Part shown: positions 17,938-26,857 of the stretch, one piece after another | How positions within the stretch are numbered: the stretch's first letter is position 1 | How the letters are laid out: every line of letters begins with the position of its first letter | Assembly (NCBI GenBank): GCA_963836005.1 | Contig: CAWIHS010000004.1 | Span: forward strand, 574,290 to 638,289 | Length of the DNA: 64,000 nt | Direction of reading: 5' to 3' | From: CAWIHS01 sp963836005 | GTDB taxonomy: Bacteria; Pseudomonadota; Gammaproteobacteria; GRL18 | Made by a program: the position numbers and the translations under genes | Notes under the pieces: generated by a model | What the model saw: only the letters and a program-made list of their open reading frames with translations | Database searches by the model: none | Told to the model about the DNA's origin: nothing

Positions 17938-18444
17938 GTGAATTATTTAATGAAAAATCGTTTATATCTGTTTTTTGTTCTGTTTGTTTTGTATAGTCCC
18001 ACTGGTTTGGCCGATGATGTTATTGCCTCGAAAAGTATTGGCCTGGAGCTAGCCCAGGACATAGCTATGGCAACTGTACTGGCTTGCCGTAAACAGGGTT
18101 ATCAGGTGAGCGCAGTGGTGGTTGATCGTAACGGGCTGGTAAGAGCAGCATTAAGAGATGATCTGGCTGCTAGTTTTACCCTGCAAATTGCTGAAGAAAA
18201 AGCCAATACTGTAATTATGTCAGGTATGGATTCAGGTGCATTTGTTAAAGCCAGGCAGGATATCAGACCAGAACTTAATCACATCACAGGCTTAATCATG
18301 ATGCAGGGGGGAATTGCCATTAATGCTGCCGGTTATCGTCTGGGAGCGATCGGTGTGAGTGGAGCACCAGGTGGCGATAAAGATGAAGAGTGTGCAAAAA
18401 AAGGCCTGGAAAAATATATGGATAGACTGGAATTTATTGAATAA
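17938..18444 (+). CDS. Exported DUF336 (GlcG/HbpS-like) protein
   Basis: The start is GTG at 17938 or ATG at 17950; both leave an intact signal peptide ending near GLADD. The mature domain matches the GlcG/HbpS heme-binding fold: ALACRKQGYQ-type helix (residues ATVLACRKQGYQVSAVVVD), then RNGLVRAALRDDLA, EEKANTVIMSGMDSG, and the glycine-rich end LGAIGVSGAPGGDKDEECA. Many family members bind heme or cobalamin, or form oligomers of unknown function; no specific ligand can be assigned here. Confidence 0.8.
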   Translation: MNYLMKNRLYLFFVLFVLYSPTGLADDVIASKSIGLELAQDIAMATVLACRKQGYQVSAVVVDRNGLVRAALRDDLAASFTLQIAEEKANTVIMSGMDSGAFVKARQDIRPELNHITGLIMMQGGIAINAAGYRLGAIGVSGAPGGDKDEECAKKGLEKYMDRLEFIE

Positions 18445-18647
18445 GTTTAAGCATTCAACAACTAAGATAAAAGCAGTCGTGATAGCCATTATGTTGTCTT
18501 TGTAAGCAATAAAACTGCGCTCACGTCGATGTTTTTGTCTGAGCAGCAGCACTGTGTTAGCCTTAATGAACACCTGTTTCATAATCGCCCTGAATGGGCA
18601 CAAACCATTCAGTATTCCCGGAAAATTTATTAATCACAGGAAATCTC

Positions 18648-19196
18648 GTGAAAAATTCATTTCTATGTTTAATTTTTCTGGTTTTATTCTTTCTGACTGG
18701 TTGTCAGCCGACGTTAATAAAATCAGCAGGGAAATATCAACCAGGCAGCAGTGATGCTTATTTAGTATTAACCAAATCTGTTGTTGTTCCTCCTAACTCT
18801 GCCAGAGCCTTTTTTCAGGGTGGAGAATTAATTCCTGATGCACAGCTCAATTTGTATGAAGTTGATTGTGAGCTTCAGATCAATACAGTACTCGAAAAAC
18901 CACAGACTGTTCAGCCTGGAACATTTAGAATTATAAAGATAATCCAGGATCAAAGTCCGATTGTATCCTTGCAGCCGGTAATGTATGCCGCTCTTGGGTT
19001 TGGCTGGGGGTATCAAAGTTCGCCCGTAGATATTAAAAAATTTTACACTTTCCGGCTGGAGGCAGAATCACAACCTCTGCTCAGAGCAGTTATTTGCCGT
19101 GGCGTCCAGGATACCCCCTTTATGGCTGAGTTACCAACCCTCGAAGAAATGCAGGCTGCGGTGGGAGAATACATTCAGTTCAATTTATTAGAATAA
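18648..19196 (+). CDS. Lipoprotein of unknown function
   Basis: GTG at 18648 is chosen because AGG sits seven bases before it (18638-18640) and translation from there gives a clean lipoprotein signal (lipobox LTGC, Cys19). An upstream ATG at 18594 would put 18 extra residues before it. The product is 183 residues, with a beta-rich body (FRIIKIIQDQSPIVSL; GFGWGYQSSPVDIKKFYTF). I do not recognise the family. It sits in a run of short envelope genes. Confidence 0.68.
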   Translation: MKNSFLCLIFLVLFFLTGCQPTLIKSAGKYQPGSSDAYLVLTKSVVVPPNSARAFFQGGELIPDAQLNLYEVDCELQINTVLEKPQTVQPGTFRIIKIIQDQSPIVSLQPVMYAALGFGWGYQSSPVDIKKFYTFRLEAESQPLLRAVICRGVQDTPFMAELPTLEEMQAAVGEYIQFNLLE

Positions 19197-19276
19197 TACA
19201 TGGATAACTAACCCATTGTAATTCAGTTGTTATCTTTGATAGCGTTCAAGTATTTTTTTCTTCCCAGGAAGATTCT

Positions 19277-19846
19277 ATGAAATTTAAATTTTTATTAGTA
19301 ATTACTCTTTTATATGTCAGTGGTTGCGCTTCGAATGTCAGCATTGACTATAATGAAAACATTTCCTTTGCTAACTATAAAACTTACCAGTTGATTAAAC
19401 CTGATAATGCTAAAAACCTGAGTAATAAAAATCCTGAAGTAGATAATTCACTTGTTAGAGAACGAATAGAATCTGCTTTGCATGATCAGTTGCAGGCCCG
19501 CGGTTATGAATTGTCTGATGAAGCGGATTTTTTTGTAACTTATTTTCTCCAGGTCAAGCAGGAGATTGAAACTAGAAATAGTGGCGTTTCAGTAGGTTAT
19601 GGCAGCTGGGGTAGAAGAGGGGGAATCGGCATGCGCTATGGTTTCCCTGAGTATAATATTTCCACCTATGACCGGGGGACGTTAACCATTGACATTCTGG
19701 AACCAGCAGATAAAACACTGGTCTGGCGAGGTTCAACCAGCCGTCGATTGAACAGGGCAGGGACAACACCGGAAAGTAATAATAAGATTGTGCAGGAAGT
19801 GGTGCATGAAATTTTATCTGAATTTCCGCCAGGTGTACAAAACTGA
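19277..19846 (+). CDS. DUF4136-type lipoprotein
   Basis: The product is 189 residues. AGGAAG precedes the start by six bases. The lipobox is VSGC (Cys17). The body shows the DUF4136 layout: FANYKTYQLIKP near the start, LVRERIESALHDQLQARGYE, DFFVTYFLQVKQEIETR, a Gly-rich stretch, and LTIDILEPADKTLVWRGS followed by a basic, asparagine-containing end. These are outer-membrane or periplasmic lipoproteins of unknown role. Confidence 0.78.
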   Translation: MKFKFLLVITLLYVSGCASNVSIDYNENISFANYKTYQLIKPDNAKNLSNKNPEVDNSLVRERIESALHDQLQARGYELSDEADFFVTYFLQVKQEIETRNSGVSVGYGSWGRRGGIGMRYGFPEYNISTYDRGTLTIDILEPADKTLVWRGSTSRRLNRAGTTPESNNKIVQEVVHEILSEFPPGVQN

Positions 19847-19959
19847 GCTTAATATGACTGCTCTTATTACCTGCTATATCAGCTTGATATGATTTTGTTG
19901 CCAGCTTATGATAGCTGTTGCGCTTTTAATGCCTTTATGAATCCCTTTGAGGACGTATT

Positions 19960-20316
19960 ATGATTAGAAAGTCTCTGTTATTTATTGTTTTATTTGCGTT
20001 TGTTCCTGTTTCGAATATTCCTGCTGCAAATCTGCAGTTTTTAAGATATAGTCCCGTCAGCCAGTTTACAGCGGCAGATTTTGAAATGATGGATACTGCT
20101 GGCAACAGCGCGTTAGAAAAAAATACCGATGGACAAGCTTCTAGCTGGAAGAATCCTGAAACCAGTAATTCAGGTTCGATTACGCCTCTCAGCACTGAGA
20201 CCATTGATGGTAAACCCTGTCGTAAAGTAAAATTTATAAACCAGGCAAATAATCAATACGCAGAATCAGTTTTTACATTTTGTAAAATAGATAATGACTG
20301 GAAACTTTACAAATAA
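19960..20316 (+). CDS. Small exported protein resembling surface-antigen C-terminal domain
   Basis: The product is 118 residues with a signal peptide (about 1-23, ending IPAA). AGGACG precedes the ATG. The mature part contains SWKNPETSNSGSITPLST and GKPCRKVKFI, then TFCKIDNDWKLY. This pattern (NPET-x-NSGSITP, GxPCR, CxxxDxxWK) resembles the conserved domain of short rickettsial 17-kDa/RT0821-type surface antigens. The two Cys probably form a disulfide. Function unknown. Confidence 0.65.
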   Translation: MIRKSLLFIVLFAFVPVSNIPAANLQFLRYSPVSQFTAADFEMMDTAGNSALEKNTDGQASSWKNPETSNSGSITPLSTETIDGKPCRKVKFINQANNQYAESVFTFCKIDNDWKLYK

Positions 20317-20457
20317 TCGTAACTTATTGCGCAGCTGATATCAATCACGGTTTGTATCTTCACTGCATACGTATAGTCAGTGAAAATCCTCTACGCAAAC
20401 ATGTAATATATTTGCTGGTTCTGAAGCCTGTGTAAAATTTCCCTGCAGAGAAATAAT

Positions 20458-21198
20458 ATGAATAAAACAGTTTTTTTCCTAATCAGTTTGCTAGTCTTCG
20501 CTACTGTCAATGTCAATGCCAAAGCTCAGGAAATAACCATAGTAGCCAATATCTGGCCACCTTATGTGGATACGGCGTTACCCGGCAATGGTCTGGCCGT
20601 TCTGATTGTAAAAGAGGCTTTGCAGCGGGCAGGTTATACGCCAAAAGGGCGCCTGGAAAAATGGCAACGAGCCCTGGAGGGAACGGATCTTGGCGTTTAT
20701 GAAGTCGTCGCTGCTATCTGGAAAAGCAAAGCTCGGGAAGAAAAATTATTGTTCAGTGATCCCTACCTGAAAAATAATATCGTTTTTATTGCTAAAAGTG
20801 ACACTGTCTTTGAATACAATACCTACAGCGATCTTTATGGCTTGTTAATTGGCGTACTTAAAGATTATGCCTACGACGAAAAATTCAATAATGATCGCAG
20901 AATATTAAAGTTTGAAGCAGACCGCCTGATACAAAATTTACTGGCTGTTCAAAATGGTAAGCTTGATCTTGCAGTCGCTGATAAACGTCTGGCTATGTAT
21001 GAATTAAAAACTTATATGCCTAATGATCGGCAGAATTTTCGTTTTCTTAGCAAACCATTAGCCAATCGCCATTTGTATATAGCTGCTCCTAAAACTAACC
21101 CCGACAGCAAAACCATTATTGACAATTTCAATAAAGCTCTGGCAGCTATGAAAAAAGATGGCAGCTATCAAAAAATTCTGGATGAATATACTTTTTGA
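20458..21198 (+). CDS. Periplasmic solute-binding protein, family 3 (amino-acid type)
   Basis: The 246-residue protein has a signal peptide (1-23) and a typical SBP_bac_3 body: ITIVANIWPPYVD near the start, GLAVLIVKEALQRAGY, VVAAIWKSKAREEKLLFSDPY, GVLKDYAYD, and the terminal IIDNFNKALAAMKKDGSYQ. Such proteins bind amino acids or small acids for ABC transporters. No permease or ATPase gene is adjacent, so it may serve a distant transporter or act as a sensor subunit. Confidence 0.8.
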   Translation: MNKTVFFLISLLVFATVNVNAKAQEITIVANIWPPYVDTALPGNGLAVLIVKEALQRAGYTPKGRLEKWQRALEGTDLGVYEVVAAIWKSKAREEKLLFSDPYLKNNIVFIAKSDTVFEYNTYSDLYGLLIGVLKDYAYDEKFNNDRRILKFEADRLIQNLLAVQNGKLDLAVADKRLAMYELKTYMPNDRQNFRFLSKPLANRHLYIAAPKTNPDSKTIIDNFNKALAAMKKDGSYQKILDEYTF

Positions 21199-21270
21199 AG
21201 ATTATTGCAATCACCTTTTTATACCCATGTGTGTGCGCGGCGGCGTGAAGAATTGCATTGATTTTAAGAG

Positions 21271-22467
21271 TTAGGCGATCCAGTACAATAAAAACTCAAT
21301 AATCCCTGCATTAGCAATATCAATAAAAAATGCACCTACCAATGGCACGACAATAAAAGCACGCGGAGATGGGCCGAACCTTTCTGTTACTGCAGTCATA
21401 TTGGCTACGGCGGTAGGTGTCGCTCCCATAACAAGGCCGGCATAACCTGATGTCATCACCGCTGCATCGTAGTTTTTTCCCAGCAGTCTGAACACTATAA
21501 AAATAGAGAAAAGGCTTATTGCCAGCATTTGTATCAGTAAAATACTGAGAATGGGTATTGCCAGCTCTAATAATGTCCAAAGCTGTAAACTCATTAAGGA
21601 CATCGTCAGAAAAAGCCCCAGACTCAAATCAGAAATTAATGCCAGAGAAGCTGTGCCTTCAGGCCATTGCATGATGGGCAGCAGTTTGGGCAAGGTGTTA
21701 GTGAGAATTATCCCTGAAAAAAGACATAATACAAAATCCGGCAGTTCTAAACCCCAATTCACTAGTAGGGGCTTAATTTGAATAGCCAGCCCAATAGCCA
21801 GAGCAATACTTAAAATAGAGATCAACATGGTATCCACATCAACCTTAGGATGCTCTTTTTCATAAGGAAAGCCAACCACCAGGGGATCATGACTTTGAGA
21901 ATGCAGGTTATGACGCTTGATCAGCAATTTAGCAATAGGCCCGCCGATCAATCCGCCAATCACCAGTCCGAAGGTGGCGCAGGCAACCCCAATCTCCATT
22001 GCATTGTATATTCCATAATCCTCAATAAAGCGGGGTGCCCAGGCTATGGTCGTACCATGACCCCCGCTAAGAGAAACACTACCCCCCAGCAAGCCGACTA
22101 CCTTATCCAGACCAAGATTATGAGCAATTGAAATACCGATAAAATTCTGTATAAAAAGATAGATCACAGAGAGAGTTAATAATATCAGCAGCGCTTTACC
22201 GCCTTCTTTAAGAGTATTAAAACGTGCAGAGAGGCCAATAGTGGTAAAAAAAGTGATCAGCAGGATATCGCGGGTTTCCATATGAAAAATAAATGAGAAG
22301 CCAAATACCTGGTGGACGCACCAGAACATCAGGGCGGCCAGAATTCCGCCAGTGACCGGCTCCGGGATATTATAGTCACGAAAGAAGGCTATTTTCCGGT
22401 TAAGATATTTGCCCAGAAAAAAAATGAAAATTGCTCCGATAATGGTTTCCCTGGGGGTTAATTCCAT
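21271..22467 (-). CDS. gltS: Sodium/glutamate symporter
   Basis: The start at 22467 gives the normal opening MELTPRETIIGAIFIFFLG and a length of 398 residues; an upstream ATG at 22590 would add 41 non-family residues. The protein is hydrophobic, with about ten membrane segments. GGSVSLSGGHGTTIAWAP and GLVIGGLIGGPIAKLLI match the first glycine-rich re-entrant region, and SGYAGLVMGATPTAVANM the second, as in GltS. It imports glutamate with Na+ across the inner membrane. It is convergent with the solute-binding gene upstream. Confidence 0.92.
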   Translation of the reverse strand: MELTPRETIIGAIFIFFLGKYLNRKIAFFRDYNIPEPVTGGILAALMFWCVHQVFGFSFIFHMETRDILLITFFTTIGLSARFNTLKEGGKALLILLTLSVIYLFIQNFIGISIAHNLGLDKVVGLLGGSVSLSGGHGTTIAWAPRFIEDYGIYNAMEIGVACATFGLVIGGLIGGPIAKLLIKRHNLHSQSHDPLVVGFPYEKEHPKVDVDTMLISILSIALAIGLAIQIKPLLVNWGLELPDFVLCLFSGIILTNTLPKLLPIMQWPEGTASLALISDLSLGLFLTMSLMSLQLWTLLELAIPILSILLIQMLAISLFSIFIVFRLLGKNYDAAVMTSGYAGLVMGATPTAVANMTAVTERFGPSPRAFIVVPLVGAFFIDIANAGIIEFLLYWIA

Positions 22468-22741
22468 AGATCTCTCTTCGCTACATGCTAGACTGGATTG
22501 AAAAAATGATAGCCAAATGGCATAGCCTTGATAATGCAATAATCGATAAATTAATTGTACACCAAATCTGCTGAAATATATCCCTGTCAAATAATAGTTA
22601 AGACTTTAAGTGAAACTGTAACTGGTTCTTGATATAGGACAAGAAAAAAAACCGGATAACTATTTTTCTATGAGAGAATTATGTATATTGCCTGAAAACA
22701 GCGGTCAGCTATATGATGCAGACAGGATGCTAGTCAATAAG

Positions 22742-22855
22742 CTTAAATAACTCAGTTAAATCGTAACGAGAGCGATCACGGTGCTGACAGCGCATTATTT
22801 TACAGCGTATTCTGGTTTATTCGTAAGTCACCCGCGGGTGGCTCAAAATGTGCTG
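22742..22855 (-). repeat. Degraded family-4 element, reverse orientation
   Basis: Read on the minus strand, this matches the right two-thirds of 10892-11067: CACCCGCGGGTG-type centre, TTCGTAAGTC equivalent, GCTCTCGTTACGATTTAACTGAG and a terminal TTATTTAAG. The left end is missing and is replaced by the tandem array at 22861. Confidence 0.65.
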
Positions 22856-22860
22856 AACAA

Positions 22861-22950
22861 GAGCCTTTTGCCAATCAAGAGCCATTAGCCAATCAATAGC
22901 CATTAGCCAATCAATAGCCATTAGCCAATCAATAGCCATTAGCCAATTAA
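22861..22950 (+). repeat. Five tandem copies of an 18-bp unit
   Basis: The units are GAGCCTTTTGCCAATCAA, GAGCCATTAGCCAATCAA, two identical TAGCCATTAGCCAATCAA, and TAGCCATTAGCCAATTAA. There are no spacers, so it is not a CRISPR array. It lies 80 bases upstream of norE and so could affect its promoter region. Confidence 0.9.
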
Positions 22951-23029
22951 TAGACAACTTCAGAACCCTGGACACTCAAAGCAGATTTAATCGATTTATT
23001 CAGGATAAGGGGTTCATTCAAGGAATAGT

Positions 23030-23644
23030 GTGACTGACTCGATAGCGATGAAACACATCCCAACCGTCTCAGCATCAAACAGGACTGCAAAATACCACAA
23101 ACTGGGTAATTTCGCTATCTGGTTTCTTATCTATGCAGAAATGACCGAATTTGCCTTTTTTTTTGTGGTGTTTTTAATTGGTAAAAGCCATTATCCCGAC
23201 ATCTTCTATGCTGGCCCAACACAACTCAATACCCCGGCAGGAACACTGAATACTATTTTTCTTATCACCGGTAGTTTTTTTGTAGCGCGCTCTATTTCAG
23301 CTATTCAGCAGGATGAGAGAAAAAAAACACTGATCTTTCTCTGGCTGACGCTTTTCATGGGTACGGCATATTGTATTGTCAAATTATGGGAATACAATTG
23401 GAATATCAAGTCGGGTTTTGATTCAACCACCAATTACTTTTTTGGGGTTTATTATTATCTGACCTTTAACCATTTTTTACATGTATTAATGGGCATGGCC
23501 GTTATTTTATGGATTACCGTTGGGATGCATCTGGGGTTTTACAATGCAAACCACCATGCCACCATGGAAAGCGCCGGTTTGTACTGGCATATGATTGATC
23601 TGGTCTGGATTGTTATATTCCCATTACTCTATGTATTGAGGTGA
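23030..23644 (+). CDS. norE: NorE-type heme-copper oxidase subunit III homologue
   Basis: The start is GTG at 23030, preceded by AAGGAATA. The 204-residue, five- to six-helix membrane protein belongs to the cytochrome c oxidase subunit III family (GNFAIWFLIYAEMTEFAFF; TPAGTLNTIFLITGSFFVA; FNHFLHVLMGMAVI; ESAGLYWHMIDLVWIVIFP). Its short size and coupling to a NorF-like gene indicate NorE, a partner of nitric-oxide reductase, rather than a full oxidase subunit. No norCB genes are in the window. It overlaps norF by four bases. Confidence 0.75.
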   Translation: MTDSIAMKHIPTVSASNRTAKYHKLGNFAIWFLIYAEMTEFAFFFVVFLIGKSHYPDIFYAGPTQLNTPAGTLNTIFLITGSFFVARSISAIQQDERKKTLIFLWLTLFMGTAYCIVKLWEYNWNIKSGFDSTTNYFFGVYYYLTFNHFLHVLMGMAVILWITVGMHLGFYNANHHATMESAGLYWHMIDLVWIVIFPLLYVLR

Positions 23645-23937
23645 AAATAATGACTTTAAATACACGCATAAACCTGACATGGTTAGTGTTAATGATATTG
23701 ACCCTGTTCAGTGCAGCCATTGCTGAAAAAGCAGAACCAGGCAATGCCATCGTGATTATTATTTGTCTGATCATCTTAGTAAAAGGGTGTTTTGTGGTCG
23801 ATGAATTAATGGGACTTCGCCGGGCGATGCCGGTGATCCGTTATTCTGTTTTATCTTATTTTGTGCTTCTTCCGGCTTTGATTGCATTGGTTTTCATTTA
23901 TCCAGAGTTTTTAGCAAAAATTACCGCAATCAATTAA
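23641..23937 (+). CDS. norF: NorF-like small membrane protein (subunit IV type)
   Basis: The start is GTG at 23641, overlapping the norE stop (GTGA); an ATG at 23650 is an alternative. The product is 98 residues with three membrane helices (NLTWLVLMILTLFSAAIAE; IVIIICLIILVKGCFVVDELMG; VLSYFVLLPALIALVFIYP). It matches the small prokaryotic subunit IV/NorF group, where KGxxVxxxFMGLR-like segments are typical (here LVKGCFVVDELMGLRRA). It likely acts with NorE at the inner membrane. Confidence 0.7.
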   Translation: MKIMTLNTRINLTWLVLMILTLFSAAIAEKAEPGNAIVIIICLIILVKGCFVVDELMGLRRAMPVIRYSVLSYFVLLPALIALVFIYPEFLAKITAIN

Positions 23938-24234
23938 TCTGCTTTGTAGCAAAGCATGCAAGTTCTATTAGCCAAATTTAAACCTCTTTGAGCTAGATTA
24001 ATATGGCAATATCAGAAAGAAAGTATAAACAAATACCTGATTTTTTAATTAATCACTACCTGCATCCTGACACAAATTGCCCAACAAAATGTTCTTCTGC
24101 TAAATGAATAATGCCGCGCAGAGGTATGAAAAATCAGTAAAATAAAATTTTATACTGCCGGGTAACCGCTAAAGAATATACACAGATTACTTAGTCTGTG
24201 CCTGAGGAAAGTCATTTATTGTTTCCCCCAGAAA

Positions 24235-24354
24235 TAAGTATTTAAGCATTTAAGTATTTAAGCATTTAAGTATTTAAGCATTTAAGTATTTAAGTATTTA
24301 AGTATTTAAGTATTTAAGTATTTAAGTATTTAAGCATTTAAGTATTTAAGCAAT
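24235..24354 (+). repeat. Fifteen tandem copies of an 8-bp unit (TAAGYATT)
   Basis: From 24235 to 24354 the sequence is fifteen uninterrupted octamers: TAAGTATT (ten copies), TAAGCATT (four) and a final TAAGCAAT. It lies in a 592-base gap between norF and the hemerythrin gene, about 175 bases before the latter's start. A short dyad, CACAGA/TCTGTG (24181-24200), precedes it. The rest of the gap shows no gene. A repeat with a unit that is not a multiple of three, in a promoter region, is a candidate for slipped-strand variation. Confidence 0.95.
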
Positions 24355-24529
24355 AAAGTAGCGGTTAAAAAGCAGCCAGCTTCAATTTAACTCTGGCTAA
24401 TTATTCTCCTCCAATATTCTTTTCCTGCTTGACTTTAAGCCAAACATCACCAACAATGAGCTTATGAAGACTAATGTTAATTTAGCATATTATTCCTTTA
24501 TGGAACTTATATTTTAGGAGGATGTACCA

Positions 24530-24967
24530 GTGATATCATTCAATGAATTAAATGAGCAAAATCATAAGATTGCAGAACTTTCAAAAGTTATACTTTATAT
24601 GATACAGGATCGTTCTATGTGCGATACAGACATAACCTGCGATCTGTTTTTCAGTTACGTCAAGGAAGTTAAAGACCATCTTGACAGGGAAGAGCGTGAG
24701 TTATACAAACAATTACTGACTCATAGTGATGCTGAAGTCAAAAATACGGCCACCAAATATTTGTCCGGTTCAGCTGATCTCAAACGTGTATTCAAAAGCT
24801 ATTTGAAAAAATGGTGCCGCAATAAAGAACTGCGTATTAAGGATCATGATCAGTTTGTAAAAGATACCAGGGATATGTTTGATATGGTTCAGGAGCGTGC
24901 TCTTGATGAAACTGAAAACTTTTATCCCTTAGTCAGAAATGTGGCCGGTCCTCAGGTTGTGGCATAA
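24530..24967 (+). CDS. Hemerythrin-like (HHE domain) protein
   Basis: The start is GTG at 24530, with a perfect AGGAGG (24516-24521) eight bases before it. The 145-residue soluble protein is all-helical. His12 (EQNHKI), His50 and Glu54 (KDHLDREERELY), His106-Asp107 (KDHDQF) and an acidic C-terminal helix (DETENFYPL) are spaced like the di-iron ligands of HHE domains. Likely roles are NO or O2 binding or iron-sulfur repair. Position downstream of norEF supports nitrosative-stress chemistry, though the gap between them means they may not be one transcript. Confidence 0.75.
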   Translation: MISFNELNEQNHKIAELSKVILYMIQDRSMCDTDITCDLFFSYVKEVKDHLDREERELYKQLLTHSDAEVKNTATKYLSGSADLKRVFKSYLKKWCRNKELRIKDHDQFVKDTRDMFDMVQERALDETENFYPLVRNVAGPQVVA

Positions 24968-25058
24968 CAGCCTTGCGGCATATTGTGGCATAAGCATATT
25001 GTGGCATAAAAAGTTGCTGCATCGGCTGATTTCCAGCCGCTTATAAAAACTTAATTTG

Positions 25059-25083
25059 CGGGTGAGCACATTTTGTTCACCCG
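25059..25083. terminator. Hairpin between convergent genes, possible terminator
   Basis: CGGGTGAGCA and TGTTCACCCG pair with one mismatch around a 5-base loop. It lies between the hemerythrin gene (+) and the acetolactate synthase gene (-). There is no strong U-tract on either side, so termination is a guess. Just upstream, 24975-25010 holds two direct copies of GCATATTGTGGCATAA. Confidence 0.4.
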
Positions 25084-25141
25084 TGAAAGTTTCTTCAGTG
25101 TTTAACTTCACGAACAGCATACGTTGAAGCATACCATTTCA

Positions 25142-26782
25142 TTACAATATACAGGTTTTTTCCTGTAGCTTAATGTTTAGAATGGCGTGGTTTAATGAAT
25201 AATCTACAGCCAGATCAATCAAGTGTACGCCGTCTGTTTGCAGACAGTGCTGTAACACAGTGCAGAACTTTTCTGCACTATCTGGTCTATAGCCAAGTGC
25301 TCCGTAGCTTTCAGCATATTTAACAAAATCCGGGTTGTTGAAATCAAGACCAAAATTTTCGAACCCCATGCCTTGCTGCTTCCATTTGATCATCCCGTAA
25401 GCGTTATCGTTGAGGATAATGACGGTAAGATTTAAATTAAGGCGAACAGCGGTTTCCATTTCCTGGGAATTCATCATAAAGCCGCCGTCACCGCACACTG
25501 CAATGACCTTTTTATCCGGATTGATTAATTTTGCAGCCATTGCGGACGGCAATCCTGCACCCATACTGGCCAGCGCGTTATCAAGCAGAAGGGTATTGGG
25601 TTGATAGCAAAGATAGTTGCGGGCAAACCAGATTTTATACACGCCATTATCCAGCGTCACGATGCCGTCATCAGGCATTTGCTCGCGGATAATATTAACT
25701 ACCCGCTGAGGTAAAACCGGGAAACGATTATCCCTGGCATAGCGGGATAAATGCATATCCACTTCTTTTTTTATACTATTAAAATAAGCCAGTTCCCAGT
25801 TGCTATTATCTGTAATATTCTCTGCAATACGTTTTACCGAGGTAGAAATATCACCCACCACATTAAGCTGGGGAAAATAGACATTATCTACCCGATTGGG
25901 GAAAAAATTAACATGGATGACTTTTTTTCCACCTTCTGCCATTAAAAAAGGCGGTTTTTCCATAATTTCATGACCTACATTAATGATCAAGTCAGCTCGG
26001 TCTATAGCACAATGCAAAAAATCATGATTCGATAAAGCTGCTGTACCCAGGAACTGAGCATGGCGTTCATCCACGACTCCTTTTCCCATCTGGGTACTGA
26101 AAAACCTTATTCCAGTGGATTCAATGAAATAGGTGAGTGCCTGCTGGGTCTTTTTTCTGTTAGCTCCGGCGCCAATCAGCAATAATGGCATTTTGGAGGA
26201 TTCAATCATTTTTGCTGCTGCAAGAATAGCGCCTTCATCGGCATCGGGACGATGGTAACTGACGACATTAAAAAGTCGTTCCTGCACTTCTTCTTCAGCA
26301 ATATCTTCCGGTAATTCAATATGCACCGCCCCGGGTCTTTCTTCTTTAGCAATACGAAATGCTTCTCTGATGCAGGCAGGTACATTGTTACCGTTGACTA
26401 TCTGGATCGTGTATTTGGTGATTGGTTTCATCATTTGAACCACATCAACAATTTGAAATTGACCCTGTTTGCTGTCCTTGATGGGTTTTTGTCCGGTGAG
26501 CATTAACATCGGCATACCGCCTAATTGCGCATAGGCTGCTGGGGTCACCAGATTTGTGGCACCCGGTCCCAGCGTTGACAGGCACACACCAGGCTTACCG
26601 GTCAGCCGACCGTAAGTTGCTGCCATAAAACCGGCACCCTGTTCATGGCGGGTTAAAATCAATTGAATTTTAGAGCCGTTCAGGGAATTAAGAAAATCAA
26701 GATTTTCTTCTCCAGGGATGCCAAATATATATTCAACCTGTTCATTCTCAAGGGCTTTAACCATTAAATCGGATGTTTTCAT
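25142..26782 (-). CDS. Acetolactate synthase large-subunit-type enzyme (stand-alone)
   Basis: The 546-residue thiamine-diphosphate enzyme has the catalytic Glu in ILTRHEQGAGFMAATYG. LSTLGPGATNLVTPAA follows, then a central domain, and the cofactor motif at CGDGGFMMNSQEMETAV running to ILNDNAYGMIKW. It resembles catabolic or FAD-independent acetolactate synthases (AlsS-like) more than IlvB. A separate complete ilvB-ilvH pair lies at 33.8-36.1 kb, and no small subunit adjoins this gene. It condenses pyruvate to 2-acetolactate. Related enzymes with other 2-oxoacid substrates cannot be ruled out. Confidence 0.82.
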   Translation of the reverse strand: MKTSDLMVKALENEQVEYIFGIPGEENLDFLNSLNGSKIQLILTRHEQGAGFMAATYGRLTGKPGVCLSTLGPGATNLVTPAAYAQLGGMPMLMLTGQKPIKDSKQGQFQIVDVVQMMKPITKYTIQIVNGNNVPACIREAFRIAKEERPGAVHIELPEDIAEEEVQERLFNVVSYHRPDADEGAILAAAKMIESSKMPLLLIGAGANRKKTQQALTYFIESTGIRFFSTQMGKGVVDERHAQFLGTAALSNHDFLHCAIDRADLIINVGHEIMEKPPFLMAEGGKKVIHVNFFPNRVDNVYFPQLNVVGDISTSVKRIAENITDNSNWELAYFNSIKKEVDMHLSRYARDNRFPVLPQRVVNIIREQMPDDGIVTLDNGVYKIWFARNYLCYQPNTLLLDNALASMGAGLPSAMAAKLINPDKKVIAVCGDGGFMMNSQEMETAVRLNLNLTVIILNDNAYGMIKWKQQGMGFENFGLDFNNPDFVKYAESYGALGYRPDSAEKFCTVLQHCLQTDGVHLIDLAVDYSLNHAILNIKLQEKTCIL

Positions 26783-26857
26783 TACTTCACTCTAGTGAGT
26801 TATTCCAGATACGCTGAGTAGGTACATTTTAAATATGATTATAAAGCTAAAAAGATA

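Noticed and set aside
22861..24354. CRISPR array suggested by repeats at 22861-22950 and 24235-24354
   Set aside because: The repeats are head-to-tail with no spacers, and no cas genes are nearby.
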